Positions 24,660 through 33,494 are shown, counted from the first letter of the stretch. The stretch: 58,342 bases of DNA from Streptosporangiales bacterium (GCA_009379955.1 WHST01000029.1:1-58342), one strand, 5' to 3'. The notes: generated from the sequence alone by a model not told the origin. Numbers and translations: made by a program.

Positions 24660-25814
24660 TCAACCGGACGACAGGCGGCGTTCCAGGTGCGGGCGCTCCT
24701 CGCGGAACTCGGCGAGGCGGGCTGCGTGAGCGGCCATCTCGCCGAGCCCGACCAGGCGCCGCAGGCCCTCGTCGCCGGCCGCCGCGCCGGCCTCGACGAC
24801 CTCGATCATCCGCAGGATCCTCGGCTCGACGGCGGCGAGCACGGACTCAGGCGCGGCGCCGTAGGCCGCATTGAGCACGCGCAGCCGGTGCAGGCGTACG
24901 TCGAACGGCTCGAGCCGGTCGGCGAGCGCGAAGCCCCAGGCGGTGTACGCGAGGTCGAGCATCGGCGCCGACGGGCCGGCGGTGTCCCAGTCGAGGACGC
25001 CGGCGAGGCGTCCCTCCCACCCGACCAGGTTGTGCGGGCCCACGTCGTTGTGGCAGATCAGCTCACCCGGCGAGAAGTCGCCGGGGCCGAACCGGAACCG
25101 CAACCCGTCGGCCGGGAAGTCGGCGACCGCCTCGTGGTACGCGGCGAGCCAGTGACCGACGTCGCCCAGGAAGGTGTCGGTCAACGCCCACGGTGCCCAC
25201 GGTCCTGACGGCGTGACGTCGCCGGGGATGAACTCGGTGACCTCGCGGCCCTGGTCGTCGATGCCCAGCACCCGCGGCACCCCGGGGACGCCACGGGAGG
25301 CGACGTGGCGCATCAGCGCGTGCACGGCTGGCGTCCACGGCCCGCACGGCCGGCGCACCGTGCGCCCGACGCGGATCGCGCCGCCGACGTTGCCGCCCTG
25401 GAGCGGCACCTCGTCGTCGACGCCCAGCAGCACCGCCTCGAGCTGCGCGGCCAGCGCGTGGTCACTCGGCAGCCAGTCGACGTCACCGAGCTCGGCCGGC
25501 GGCACCCACCGGACCGCGGCGTGCTCGAGCGGTCGGACGACGTCGTCGGCCGAAGCGACGCGCGCCGTCCACGCGCGCAGCACGAAGTCGTCCATCGCCG
25601 GCCAGGTGCCGCCGATCCGACGGTCGAGCCTGACGGTGACGCCCAGCTCCTCGCGACATTCGCGCACGAGGGCGTCCTCGTCGCGCTCGTCCGGCTCGAC
25701 CTTGCCGCCGGGCAGCTCCCACCAGCCGGCGAGGTGCGGCGGCTCGGCCCGTTGCGCCACGAGGACGTTGCCGTCGTCGTCGAGGATGGCCGCGGCCACG
25801 ACTACGCCCCGCAC
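24660..25814 (-). CDS. Fusion of a Nudix hydrolase with an aminoglycoside-phosphotransferase-like kinase
   Basis: A 384-residue two-domain protein. Residues about 1-130 are a Nudix domain with a complete Nudix box (start GGKVEPDERDEDALVRECRE at about 35-54, then ELGV), of the MutT/8-oxo-dGTPase type. Residues about 160-384 are an APH/choline-kinase-like domain with catalytic loop CHNDVGPHN (HxDxxxxN) and DWDTAGPSAPMLDLA holding the metal-binding DxD. Stand-alone actinobacterial APH proteins with this second half are common; the fusion is unusual. The GTG at 25814 has AGGAGG 4 nt before it and follows the third oppA gene by 28 bp on the same strand. Role unknown: one idea is clean-up of a modified nucleotide or nucleoside. 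Confidence 0.88.
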   Translation of the reverse strand: MRGVVVAAAILDDDGNVLVAQRAEPPHLAGWWELPGGKVEPDERDEDALVRECREELGVTVRLDRRIGGTWPAMDDFVLRAWTARVASADDVVRPLEHAAVRWVPPAELGDVDWLPSDHALAAQLEAVLLGVDDEVPLQGGNVGGAIRVGRTVRRPCGPWTPAVHALMRHVASRGVPGVPRVLGIDDQGREVTEFIPGDVTPSGPWAPWALTDTFLGDVGHWLAAYHEAVADFPADGLRFRFGPGDFSPGELICHNDVGPHNLVGWEGRLAGVLDWDTAGPSAPMLDLAYTAWGFALADRLEPFDVRLHRLRVLNAAYGAAPESVLAAVEPRILRMIEVVEAGAAAGDEGLRRLVGLGEMAAHAARLAEFREERPHLERRLSSG

Positions 25815-25842
25815 GAGCCTCCTGCCGTGCCCATGAGACTCC

Positions 25843-27435
25843 CTACCCCGTCACCGTGACGTCCCAGAGGTGGATGCCGACCAGGGCATCCTCCTTCACA
25901 TCGGACACGTGCTCGGAGTATCCCGCCTGGATCTGGCCGAAGTAGAGCGGCGCGACCGGCATGTCCTTCAGCACCTGGTCCTCGGCCCGGTTGTAGAACT
26001 CGACGCCGGCCTCGATCGACGACGCCCGGTTGCCCTGCTCGATGAGCGCGTCGACGGACTCGTGCGAGTAGCCGATCCGGTTCGACGAGCCCTTGCTCGA
26101 GTACAGTGGCTCGAGATAGTTCTGCGGCGACGGGTAGTCCATACCCCAGTCGAGCCGGTACGGGCCGGTGACGTCGTGCGCGCGCAGGACGTCGAGGTAC
26201 TGGGCCTGCACCTGCTGCTTGAACGTGATCTCCTCGATGCCGAGGTTCTTGCGCAGCTGGTTGACGATCGCCTGCATCTCCTCGTCGTAGCCCTCGTCGG
26301 TGGGCAACCAGAGCGTCATCGGACCCTTCCAGCCGCCCGCCTTCGCCAACAGCTGCTTCGCCTTGACCGGGTCGAACGTGCACCACTCGCCACACGCGCC
26401 CTTGCGGTAGCCGGGCACGATCGGCGAGATCAGCGAGTCGGCCGGGCGATAGGAGCCGTTGTAGATGCTGTCGACGATCGCCTTGCGGTCGATCGCCATC
26501 GCGATCGCATGCCGCAGGTCGGGGTTCGCGAACCGCTTGTCGTAGATGGGGAACCCGAGGTAGTGGAACGACGAGCTCGGCGCGGTGAAGAAGCGTCCGT
26601 CGAGGTCCTGCTCCGCCCTGCGGAGGCTGGACGGCGGGATCTCGTCGTAGATGTCGAGGTTGCCGGCGACGAGGTCGTTGTACGCGGTCTCCGGCTTGGT
26701 GTAGATGCGGAACTCGACCCCGCCCGCGACCGGCTCGTGAGTGCCCTTGTAGCCGGAGTACGCCTTCAGCTTGACGGTCTTGTTGTGCTGCCAGGTACCG
26801 TCCATCCGGAACGGCCCGTTGCCGATCGGCGCCCGGTCGAACTTCTCCAGGTCGTCGAAGGCCGCCTTCGGCAGCGGGTTGAACCCGGTGTACGCGAGCG
26901 TCAGCGGGAACTGGCTGAACGGTGCGTCGAGGGTGACCGTGAAGGTGAGGTCGTCGACGACCTCCAGCCCCGACATCTCCTTGACCTTCGGCTCGCCCTT
27001 CTCCGGGTTGAGGTCGGCGTAGCCCTCGATGTTGCCGAAGAAGTAGTTGTTGACCCACTCGTTCGGCGCGTACGCCGCCGCGTTCCACGCGTCGACGAAC
27101 GACTGCGACGTGACCTTCTCGCCGTTGTGGAACGTGCGGCCCGCGCGAAGCTTGACGGTCCACACGCGCTGGTCCTTCGAGGTGACCGACGACGCCGCGG
27201 TGTACGTGAGCTCGCCGTCGGACTCCAGCGAGACGAGCCCCTCGAACAGGCCGGAGATCACGGCGATGCCGTTACCCTCCTGACAGTTGCCGGGTATCAG
27301 GTGGGTCGGCTCGCCGATGCCGACCGAGAACGTGTCGTCTGCCGGTTCGTCCGCACCACCGCCGCACGCTCCGGTGAACGAGACGAGCATCACCGCCGCG
27401 GCGAGGGCGGCGACCGGTCTGCTGATTCCACGCAT
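25843..27435 (-). CDS. Peptide ABC transporter substrate-binding lipoprotein (OppA/DppA type), third paralogue
   Basis: A 530-residue SBP_bac_5 lipoprotein with signal peptide and lipobox TGAC. Marks shared with the two other OppA proteins are GEPTHLIPGN, YTGFNPLPKAAF, NGPFRMDGTWQHNKTVKLK, LRHAIAMAIDRKAIVDSIYN and CGEWCTFDPVKAKQLL. No permease or ATPase genes accompany it, so it is an orphan receptor that may use the OppBCDF channel at 12811-16783. It is followed by the Nudix-kinase fusion in the same direction. Confidence 0.92.
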   Translation of the reverse strand: MRGISRPVAALAAAVMLVSFTGACGGGADEPADDTFSVGIGEPTHLIPGNCQEGNGIAVISGLFEGLVSLESDGELTYTAASSVTSKDQRVWTVKLRAGRTFHNGEKVTSQSFVDAWNAAAYAPNEWVNNYFFGNIEGYADLNPEKGEPKVKEMSGLEVVDDLTFTVTLDAPFSQFPLTLAYTGFNPLPKAAFDDLEKFDRAPIGNGPFRMDGTWQHNKTVKLKAYSGYKGTHEPVAGGVEFRIYTKPETAYNDLVAGNLDIYDEIPPSSLRRAEQDLDGRFFTAPSSSFHYLGFPIYDKRFANPDLRHAIAMAIDRKAIVDSIYNGSYRPADSLISPIVPGYRKGACGEWCTFDPVKAKQLLAKAGGWKGPMTLWLPTDEGYDEEMQAIVNQLRKNLGIEEITFKQQVQAQYLDVLRAHDVTGPYRLDWGMDYPSPQNYLEPLYSSKGSSNRIGYSHESVDALIEQGNRASSIEAGVEFYNRAEDQVLKDMPVAPLYFGQIQAGYSEHVSDVKEDALVGIHLWDVTVTG

Positions 27436-27528
27436 GGGGCGTACCTCACGTCGGGGGTGACGACGGCATACTGCGACAGCCGCCGAAGGCAGCTAATACT
27501 GGCGCAGCCGAGTACGAGGAGTACAGCC

Positions 27529-28131
27529 GTGGAGTTCAACGATGTAGTAACGGGCCGGCGGATGGTGCGCAGGTTCGGCCCGGACCCCGTCGCGCCGCAG
27601 GCAGTGCGCCGCCTGCTGCGCAATGCGACGCGGAGCCCGTCGGCCGGCAACTCCCGCGGCTACGCGTTCCTGGTCATCGACACCGAGGACGGGCGCGACC
27701 GGTTCTGGCGGGCGCTCGCCCCCACGATGCCCGTGGTGCCGTCGGTGACGGACGCGCCGCTGCTGATCGTGCCGATGTCCAGCAAGGACGTCTATCTCGA
27801 CCGCTACGCCGAGCCCGACAAGGGCTGGACCGACCGCGACGAGGCCCGCTGGCCGGTGCCGTTCTGGCACATCGACACCGGCATGGCCGCCCTGCTCGTA
27901 CTGCTCACCGCGGTCGACGAGGGTCTCGGCGCGCTGTACTTCGGCATCCCGGGGCCGGTGCTCCCGGCGTTCCGCGAGGCGTTCGGCGTGCCGGAGACGT
28001 ACGTGCCAGTCGGCGCCGTCGCCGTGGGCCACTCCGAGCCCGGCGCGCCCCCGTCGACGCCGTCCAAGCCGAGCCGCCCGTGGACCGACCTCGTGCACCA
28101 CGGCACCTGGGGCTCGCCGTACGCCGACTGA
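27529..28131 (+). CDS. Nitroreductase-family protein
   Basis: A 200-residue FMN-dependent oxidoreductase fold, from the GTG at 27529 (GAGGAG 7 nt upstream). It begins with the family pattern EFNDVVTGRRMVRRFGPDPV, then ATRSPSAGNSRGYAFLVI with the FMN-contacting serine/asparagine region, and has GMAALLVLLTAVDEGLGALYFGI and a C-terminal PVGAVAVGHSEP. It lacks the extra insert of classical NfsA enzymes; the substrate is unknown. It is divergent from oppA3 over 93 bp. A TAATACT sequence (27494-27500) is a possible -10. Confidence 0.88.
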   Translation: MEFNDVVTGRRMVRRFGPDPVAPQAVRRLLRNATRSPSAGNSRGYAFLVIDTEDGRDRFWRALAPTMPVVPSVTDAPLLIVPMSSKDVYLDRYAEPDKGWTDRDEARWPVPFWHIDTGMAALLVLLTAVDEGLGALYFGIPGPVLPAFREAFGVPETYVPVGAVAVGHSEPGAPPSTPSKPSRPWTDLVHHGTWGSPYAD

Positions 28132-28137
28132 CGCCTG

Positions 28138-28192
28138 CTGGGGACCCCAGCGGGGGCGGGCACCACGACCGGGGACCCCGGCGGGGGCGGGC
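28138..28192. repeat. Two-copy GC-rich tandem repeat between convergent genes
   Basis: Two 24-bp units (28138-28161 and 28169-28192) share GGGGACCCC followed by GCGGGGGCGGGC and are 31 bp apart. Each begins with a self-complementary GGGGACCCC core, extended in unit 1 to GCTGGGGACCCCAGC. The last base of unit 2 is the first base of the K+ channel stop codon (28192-28194, minus). The hairpins could act as a bidirectional terminator. Confidence 0.65.
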
Positions 28193-28923
28193 TAGCGGTC
28201 CTGGTCGGCGCGGAGCTCGCGGACCTCGCGGCGGAGCTCCCGCACCTCGGTGACGAGGGCCTCCAGGGAGTCCTGGGTCTCCTGCTCCTCGCCGCGCACC
28301 TCCTCGAGCTTCTCCACGAACCACGACGCCAGCGACGCGGTCACGACGCCGAGGAGCACGATGCCCGCGAGCATCATGCCCGCGGCCACCAGCCGGCCGG
28401 TGACCGTGACCGGCAGCTCGTCGCCGTACCCGACGGTCGTGACCGTGGTGAGCGCCCACCACAGCGCGTCGCCGAAGGTCGTGATCGTGGCGCCTGGCGC
28501 TCCGCGCTCGGCGTCGAGCACCGCAAGTGCGCCGACGAAGACCACGAACACCGCGGACCCGCCGACGTACGTGGCGGCCTTGCCGCGGAACGACCCGCGC
28601 ACCCGCCGGTCGATCGCCGTCAGCACGATCACCAGGCGAAGCGCGCGCAGCGGCCGCAGCACCGGCAACGCGAGCACCGCCAGGTCGAGCGGATGCCGCC
28701 GGACGAACGTCCACCGGTGCTCGGCGAGCACCAGCCGCACGAGGTAGTCGAGGGCGAAGGTCAGCCACGTCACGGTGCTGACGACGTTCGCCGCGACGGT
28801 GTACGGCTCGGGCAGGTCGGGGTACAGCACGGAGACGGCGTAGGCGAGCAGGAACGCCAACGCCAGCAGCGTCAGCGGCCACTCGGTCCTGCGCTCCCAC
28901 GCCAACCGCGCCGTGTCCGACAT
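28192..28923 (-). CDS. Voltage-gated-type potassium channel with C-terminal coiled coil
   Basis: A 243-residue six-helix cation channel subunit. S1-S3 are followed by an arginine-spaced S4 (LRPLRALRLVIVLTAIDRR), a pore helix and the selectivity filter TTVTTVGYGD, then S6. Residues about 205-243 have heptads of Leu/Val with Glu/Arg (EALVTEVRELRREVRELRA), a short coiled coil expected to help tetramer assembly. The ATG at 28923 is used because it starts the conserved region; no Shine-Dalgarno is visible. Its stop touches the tandem repeat at 28138-28192. Confidence 0.92.
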   Translation of the reverse strand: MSDTARLAWERRTEWPLTLLALAFLLAYAVSVLYPDLPEPYTVAANVVSTVTWLTFALDYLVRLVLAEHRWTFVRRHPLDLAVLALPVLRPLRALRLVIVLTAIDRRVRGSFRGKAATYVGGSAVFVVFVGALAVLDAERGAPGATITTFGDALWWALTTVTTVGYGDELPVTVTGRLVAAGMMLAGIVLLGVVTASLASWFVEKLEEVRGEEQETQDSLEALVTEVRELRREVRELRADQDR

Positions 28924-28969
28924 GAGGGAGATGCTGGCAGACGCCCGTGCGGACGGCGCAGCCGGCGGG

Positions 28970-30238
28970 TCAGCCGGTGGCGAGGAACCCGACGTTGAGG
29001 CGGCGCTGCAGGTCGACGTCGGCCCACATCGGGTGCTGGGGTGCCGCGTTCGAGCAGACGATCGTGCCCCACGCGCCGACCCGCGACGACCCCTCGACGG
29101 CCCGGGCGCAGATCTCGGCGCCGACCGGTCCCTCCTCGAACGTGGCGTACAGCGGGGTGTAACCGACCCAGCCCTCGCCGAAGACCAGCGGCACGCTGTT
29201 CGCCGCGGCCCAGTCGGCGGCGGTGTCGAGCCACATGGTGAGCTGCTGCTCCATCGCGACCCGGTGGTCGCCGTACCTGTCGTACAGCCAGCGGTCCCAC
29301 TTGTCCGGGTCGCACCAGTCGTGGACGTACAGCTCGCGGTGCCGCATGCCCGTGGCCCCGGCCCGCCAGGCGCCGGCCTCGGGGAGGACCCACGCCTCGA
29401 GCTTCGGCGCGTCGTCGCGCAGCAGCTCGGCGCTGACGCGATCCTGCGGGAACGGCTCGTCGTCGCGCAGGTGGAACGTCTGCACCAGCTCGCCGAGCAC
29501 ACCGTAGACGTAGGGGTGGAAGATCGCGACGTCGACGTTGGTCGGCAGGTGCCGCATGTCGCCCACGGGCACGCCGGCGTAGTTGACCGTGACGAGCTGC
29601 TCGGGGTGACGCGCGCGGAAGCGTTCGACCGCGTCCTCGAGCAGCGGACCCAGCGCCTGCAGCCTGTTCGTGCCGGGCTCCGCGACGTCGGCCAGCCGGC
29701 TGCCCTGCACCTCGTTGTGCAGCTCCACGAACGCCACCCGGTCGTCGAGGTCGTGCTCGGCCAGGTAGTCGACCAGGTCGGCGAGGGCCCCGGCCAGCGC
29801 AGCCGGACGGTCGCGGGGCGGCACCGCGAGCAGGGCGTCGATCCAGCTCTGGTCGTCGAGGAAGCACGGGCTCTGCTGGTACTCCCAGCTCGACAGGATC
29901 ACGTAGCAGTCGTGCCGGCGGGCCGCCGCGAAGAGGTCGAGCAGGTGCTGCCTGCCGTCGAGCGTGGCGGTACGCCGTACGTCGTACCACCGGGTGCGCA
30001 GGCCGTACTCACCACCGAACGGCGAGAACGTCAGGGCCGACGTGTCGATGCGGGAGCCGAAGAGCAGGTACGGCATCGCGCAGATGCGGACGGTGTTGTA
30101 GCCGCGCTCGACCGCGTCGGCGAAGCACCTGTCGAGGTCGGCGAACGGCTCGCCCTCGCCGGTGCGGGTGTACCAGGAGAAGTCCCACAGCGTGATGGTC
30201 AGTCGGTCCGGGAGGTGGTCGGGGAGGTCCGGCTGCAT
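28970..30238 (-). CDS. Cellulase-like glycoside hydrolase (GH clan A type)
   Basis: A 422-residue TIM-barrel protein with no signal peptide, so it is probably cytoplasmic. Clan-A hallmarks are visible: acid/base glutamate in VELHNEVQ (E176) and probable nucleophile in VFGEGW (E355), with aromatic residues around the barrel (WDFSWYTRTGEGE, SSWEYQQSP). It resembles the 'cellulase-like family' often coded next to sugar ABC transporters. It is the last gene of the SBP-permease-permease run, 54 bp after the second permease, and probably hydrolyses the imported glycoside. The substrate cannot be read; a galactoside or galacturonide is suggested by the galactonate genes across the divergent promoter. 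Confidence 0.82.
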   Translation of the reverse strand: MQPDLPDHLPDRLTITLWDFSWYTRTGEGEPFADLDRCFADAVERGYNTVRICAMPYLLFGSRIDTSALTFSPFGGEYGLRTRWYDVRRTATLDGRQHLLDLFAAARRHDCYVILSSWEYQQSPCFLDDQSWIDALLAVPPRDRPAALAGALADLVDYLAEHDLDDRVAFVELHNEVQGSRLADVAEPGTNRLQALGPLLEDAVERFRARHPEQLVTVNYAGVPVGDMRHLPTNVDVAIFHPYVYGVLGELVQTFHLRDDEPFPQDRVSAELLRDDAPKLEAWVLPEAGAWRAGATGMRHRELYVHDWCDPDKWDRWLYDRYGDHRVAMEQQLTMWLDTAADWAAANSVPLVFGEGWVGYTPLYATFEEGPVGAEICARAVEGSSRVGAWGTIVCSNAAPQHPMWADVDLQRRLNVGFLATG

Positions 30239-30292
30239 GGGTGGGCAGAGCCCCTCTCTAGGAGGTTGGTGTCACCGAACGTCGATGCATCG

Positions 30293-31180
30293 TCACTTCG
30301 TGGAGCCAACGAGCAGGCCGGACACGAAGTGACGCTGGAAGGCGAAGAAGACGACGGCGGTCGGGATCGCGGCGAGCATCGCGCCCGAGGCGACGACGTT
30401 CCACTGGCTCACGTAGCTGCCCTGCAGGTTGAGCAGCGCGGCGGTGATCGGGAACTTCGCCTGGCTCTGCAGGATGGTCAGCGCCCAGACCAGGTCGTTG
30501 TAGATCCACGTGGTCGCGAGCGCCGCGAGCGCCGCCAGGGCCGGACGCGACAGCGGCATGACGATCCGCCAGTAGACCTGCATCGACCCCGCGCCGTCGA
30601 CGACGGCGGCCTCGGTCACCTCCCGCGGGATCGACCGCATGAACCCGTAGAGCACGAAGGTGTAGAACCCGAGCCCGAAGCCGACGTGGATCGCGACCAG
30701 ACCGACGAGTGCGTCGTACGTGCCGATGTTCTCCGACATCTTCGCCACCGGGATCAGCAGCACCTGCGGCGGCAGCAGGTTGCCGGCGAGCATGCCGAGC
30801 AGGATCGTCCGCCGGAACGGGATCTCGTACCTGCTGAGCCCGAACGCCGCCATCGACGACAGCAGCAGTGCCAGCACGACCGCGGGCGCGGTCACGATCA
30901 GGCTGTTGACCAGCGCGGTGCCGAGCTCGACCTCGGTGACCGCCGTGACGAACCCGGACAGCGTGAACGACGCGGGCAGCGCGCCGAGGCCGCGCTCGGT
31001 GACGTCGTCGAACGAGCGCACCGCGATCGCCGCGGCGAAGAGCATGGGGGCGACCCACAGCAGCGCCACCGGGGCCATGACCAGGTGGAACACGACCCCG
31101 CCGCCGGGCCGGTGCCCGGCATGCCGCGTCACGCCACCCGCCTGTGCGTCGCGCGCGGGGGTGCCGGTCGCCACGGCCAT
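30293..31180 (-). CDS. Carbohydrate ABC transporter permease, MalG/LacG type
   Basis: A 295-residue permease with six hydrophobic segments. The EAA loop is EAAVVDGAGSMQVYWRIVMPLSRPA. Other MalG-type marks are NSLIVTAPAVVLALLLSSMAAFGLSR and a C-terminal FVSGLLVGSTK. One base separates its ATG from the upstream permease stop. It pairs with the 31182-32108 protein; no ATPase gene is present, so a shared MsiK-like ATPase elsewhere is likely. Confidence 0.92.
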   Translation of the reverse strand: MAVATGTPARDAQAGGVTRHAGHRPGGGVVFHLVMAPVALLWVAPMLFAAAIAVRSFDDVTERGLGALPASFTLSGFVTAVTEVELGTALVNSLIVTAPAVVLALLLSSMAAFGLSRYEIPFRRTILLGMLAGNLLPPQVLLIPVAKMSENIGTYDALVGLVAIHVGFGLGFYTFVLYGFMRSIPREVTEAAVVDGAGSMQVYWRIVMPLSRPALAALAALATTWIYNDLVWALTILQSQAKFPITAALLNLQGSYVSQWNVVASGAMLAAIPTAVVFFAFQRHFVSGLLVGSTK

Positions 31181-31181
31181 G

Positions 31182-32108
31182 TCAGATCACCTCCTGCCGG
31201 GACGCCCTGACCAGGTACGTGATGATGAAGCCGATCGCCAGCAGGAAGATGACCACCGCGATCGCCGAGCCGTAGCCCAGGTTCAGGAACGTGAAGCCCT
31301 GCTGGAACATGTACGTGCTCAGCAGCTCCGTCGCGTGGTACGGACCGCCGCGCGTCATCGCCCAGACGAGGTCGAACGTGCGGAGCGAGTCGATGACCGT
31401 CACCGCGAACACGACCGTGTTGACGCCGCGCAGCTGCGGCAGCGTGACGTAGCGGAACCGCTGGAGGGCGTTGGCACCGTCGATGGCCGCGGCGTCGTCG
31501 AGCGTCGGGTCGCACCCCTTGAGCCCGGCGAGGTAGAGCACCATCAGGTAGCCGACCTGACGCCACACGGCCGCGACGAGGACCGCGCCGAGCGCGGTGT
31601 CGGGATCGGCCAGCCACTGCCGGACGAGGCTGTCGAGCCCGAGCCCGCCGAGTACGGCGTCGACGGTGCCGTCGGGTTGGTAGAGCACCCGCCAGAACAG
31701 GCCGGTCACGGCCAGCGAGAACACCATCGGCAGGTAGATCGCGCTGCGGTACAGGCCGACGAGGCGGCGCGGCCGGTTCAGCGCGACCGCCAGCGCCAGC
31801 CCGCCCACGATCGACAGCCCGCCGAAGCAGACCAGCCAGATGACGTTGTTGAGCAGCGCCTGCTTGAACACGGGGTCGCCCGCGAGGTCCGCGTAGTTGG
31901 CGAGCCCGACGAACTCGGGGACGCCCACGCCGTTCCACTTCGTCACCGACAGCCAGAAGCTGTTCAGCGCGGGCCAGAAGACCCACACCGCCTCGACGGC
32001 GAGCGGCACCGCGACGAACACCCACACGCCGAGCGGCACGGCCCGCAGCCGCCGCCCCCACGGGGCGCGGCGCCGGGGATGCGCGACGGTCGCGGCTGGC
32101 GCACTCAC
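31182..32108 (-). CDS. Carbohydrate ABC transporter permease, MalF/UgpA type
   Basis: A 308-residue permease with a GTG start at 32108. Six hydrophobic segments are seen. The EAA-like loop reads DAAAIDGANALQRFRYVTLPQLRG, and FWPALNSFWLSVTKWNG near the N-terminus is characteristic of this family. It lies 16 bp downstream of the substrate-binding protein gene. Confidence 0.92.
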   Translation of the reverse strand: MSAPAATVAHPRRRAPWGRRLRAVPLGVWVFVAVPLAVEAVWVFWPALNSFWLSVTKWNGVGVPEFVGLANYADLAGDPVFKQALLNNVIWLVCFGGLSIVGGLALAVALNRPRRLVGLYRSAIYLPMVFSLAVTGLFWRVLYQPDGTVDAVLGGLGLDSLVRQWLADPDTALGAVLVAAVWRQVGYLMVLYLAGLKGCDPTLDDAAAIDGANALQRFRYVTLPQLRGVNTVVFAVTVIDSLRTFDLVWAMTRGGPYHATELLSTYMFQQGFTFLNLGYGSAIAVVIFLLAIGFIITYLVRASRQEVI

Positions 32109-32124
32109 GCGACAGAGGCCCGGC

Positions 32125-33408
32125 TCACTTGTCGAACACCCGCTGGGCGGCCGTCTGCCACTCCTTCAGGATCGCGTCGACCTGCTTGGGCCGGTCGAGG
32201 AACTTGGTCAGCGCCGTGTCCGCCGTCGTCTGCAGCTCGTCGCTGGAGTCGCGGTTGAAGAACTGGGTGAGGTCGTCGGACTCCTCGAGGAAGGTGATGC
32301 CCTTCTGCACCAGCGGCGAGAAGTTCGACGTGTCGACCTCGGTCGACGTCGGCAGGTTGGACGAGCCTGCCTTGGCGATCCAGTCCTTCTGTGTCTTCGG
32401 CTGGGCGAGGAACGACAGGAGCTCCTTCGCCCCCTCCTTGTTGCGGCCCTTCGCGGCGGCGAAGTACCCGTCCGTCGGGGCCTCCTCGGCGTTGGACACG
32501 CCCTCGTCGACGACGGGGACACGGAAGAAGTCGAGGTCGGCGAGCGCCTCCTCCGACAGCGCCGAGGTCATGAAGGCGCCGTACAGGTACATGCCCGCCT
32601 TGCCGTTGACCAGCGGGGTGATGGCCTGCTGACCGTCGAGCGAGCGTCCCTTCGGGTCGAAGAACGGCAGCAGCTCGCGGTACGCCTTCATCACGTCGTG
32701 CACCTCGGGGCCGTCGAACCGCTGCTCGCCCGCAAGCAGCTCACGGTGGAAGTCGGCACCGTTGATACGCAGGTTCAGGTAGTCGAACCAACCGGACGCC
32801 ACCCAGGCCTGGCCGCCTCCGGTGCCCATCGACAGCGGTCTGATGCCCTTGCCGTCGAGCGTGCGGCACAGCTTCAGGAAGTCGGCCCAGGTCTCGACGG
32901 GCTCCACGCCCCACTTCTCGAAGTGCGACTTGCGGTAGAAGACGCCCCACCAGTAATAGCTGGTGGGAACGAAGATCTGCTTGCCGTCCTCGCTGGTCGA
33001 CAGCTCCTTCAGGGCCGGGGAGAACGTCGCGCACGCGCCGTCGCCCGTCCACAGGTCGGAGACGTCGAGGAGCAGGCCCTTCGACGCGTAGTCACGCGCC
33101 ACCGAGCCCGCGTACCAGGTGAGGACGTCGGGCGGCTTCGCCGAGTTGAGGTACGTCGGGAGCTGGGCGCGGAACGACTCCACCGCCACCCGGTTGGCCG
33201 TCACCTCGTGCTTGCGGTAGCCCTTCAGGACGTCGACGAGGGCCTTGGCCGGCTTCGGATCGCCCTGCGAGATCTGGATCACGAGCGTGCCGGTCTGCTG
33301 CTGTTGCTGCTGCTCTCCGCCGCTCACGCAGCCGCCGAGCGCCGTCGCACCACCGAGCGCGACCGCCCCGGACAGGAACCCGCGCCGGGACATTGACCTC
33401 TTCTGCAT
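32125..33408 (-). CDS. Tat-exported sugar-binding lipoprotein of the ABC transporter
   Basis: A 427-residue extracellular solute-binding protein (family 1 type). The N-terminus has a twin-arginine motif (MSRRGFLSG), a hydrophobic stretch and lipobox LGGC, so it is probably a Tat-exported lipoprotein. A six-glutamine run follows the lipid anchor. Mature-domain marks are PPDVLTWYAGSVARDYA, WGVFYRKSHFEKWGVEPVETW and GKAGMYLYGAF. The ATG at 33408 is used; an ATG five codons later (33393) with AGAGG is as likely. It heads the sugar uptake operon and is divergent from the SDR gene. Confidence 0.92.
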   Translation of the reverse strand: MQKRSMSRRGFLSGAVALGGATALGGCVSGGEQQQQQQTGTLVIQISQGDPKPAKALVDVLKGYRKHEVTANRVAVESFRAQLPTYLNSAKPPDVLTWYAGSVARDYASKGLLLDVSDLWTGDGACATFSPALKELSTSEDGKQIFVPTSYYWWGVFYRKSHFEKWGVEPVETWADFLKLCRTLDGKGIRPLSMGTGGGQAWVASGWFDYLNLRINGADFHRELLAGEQRFDGPEVHDVMKAYRELLPFFDPKGRSLDGQQAITPLVNGKAGMYLYGAFMTSALSEEALADLDFFRVPVVDEGVSNAEEAPTDGYFAAAKGRNKEGAKELLSFLAQPKTQKDWIAKAGSSNLPTSTEVDTSNFSPLVQKGITFLEESDDLTQFFNRDSSDELQTTADTALTKFLDRPKQVDAILKEWQTAAQRVFDK

Positions 33409-33430
33409 CACCGGACCACCCTTCGGCCAC

Positions 33431-33460
33431 AAATAGTCATACAAAATTATGTGATGGTAA
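33431..33460. promoter_or_regulatory. AT-rich divergent promoter/operator region of the sugar-galactonate locus
   Basis: The 86-bp gap between the binding-protein gene and the SDR gene holds a sharply AT-rich stretch in otherwise GC-rich DNA. It contains CATACAAAATTATG (33438-33451), whose ends CATA/TATG are complementary. GntR/FCD regulators commonly bind short AT-rich palindromes, and such a regulator is encoded at 34258-34968, so this is its most likely site. The palindrome is imperfect. Confidence 0.45.
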
Positions 33461-33494
33461 GTTACAGGGCAACCCTTCTGCCGAGGAGAGCTGT

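Noticed and set aside
25870-27528. Apparent 550-residue N-terminal extension of the nitroreductase
   Set aside because: The extension is antisense to oppA3. A normal GTG with GAGGAG at 27529 gives a protein of standard family length.
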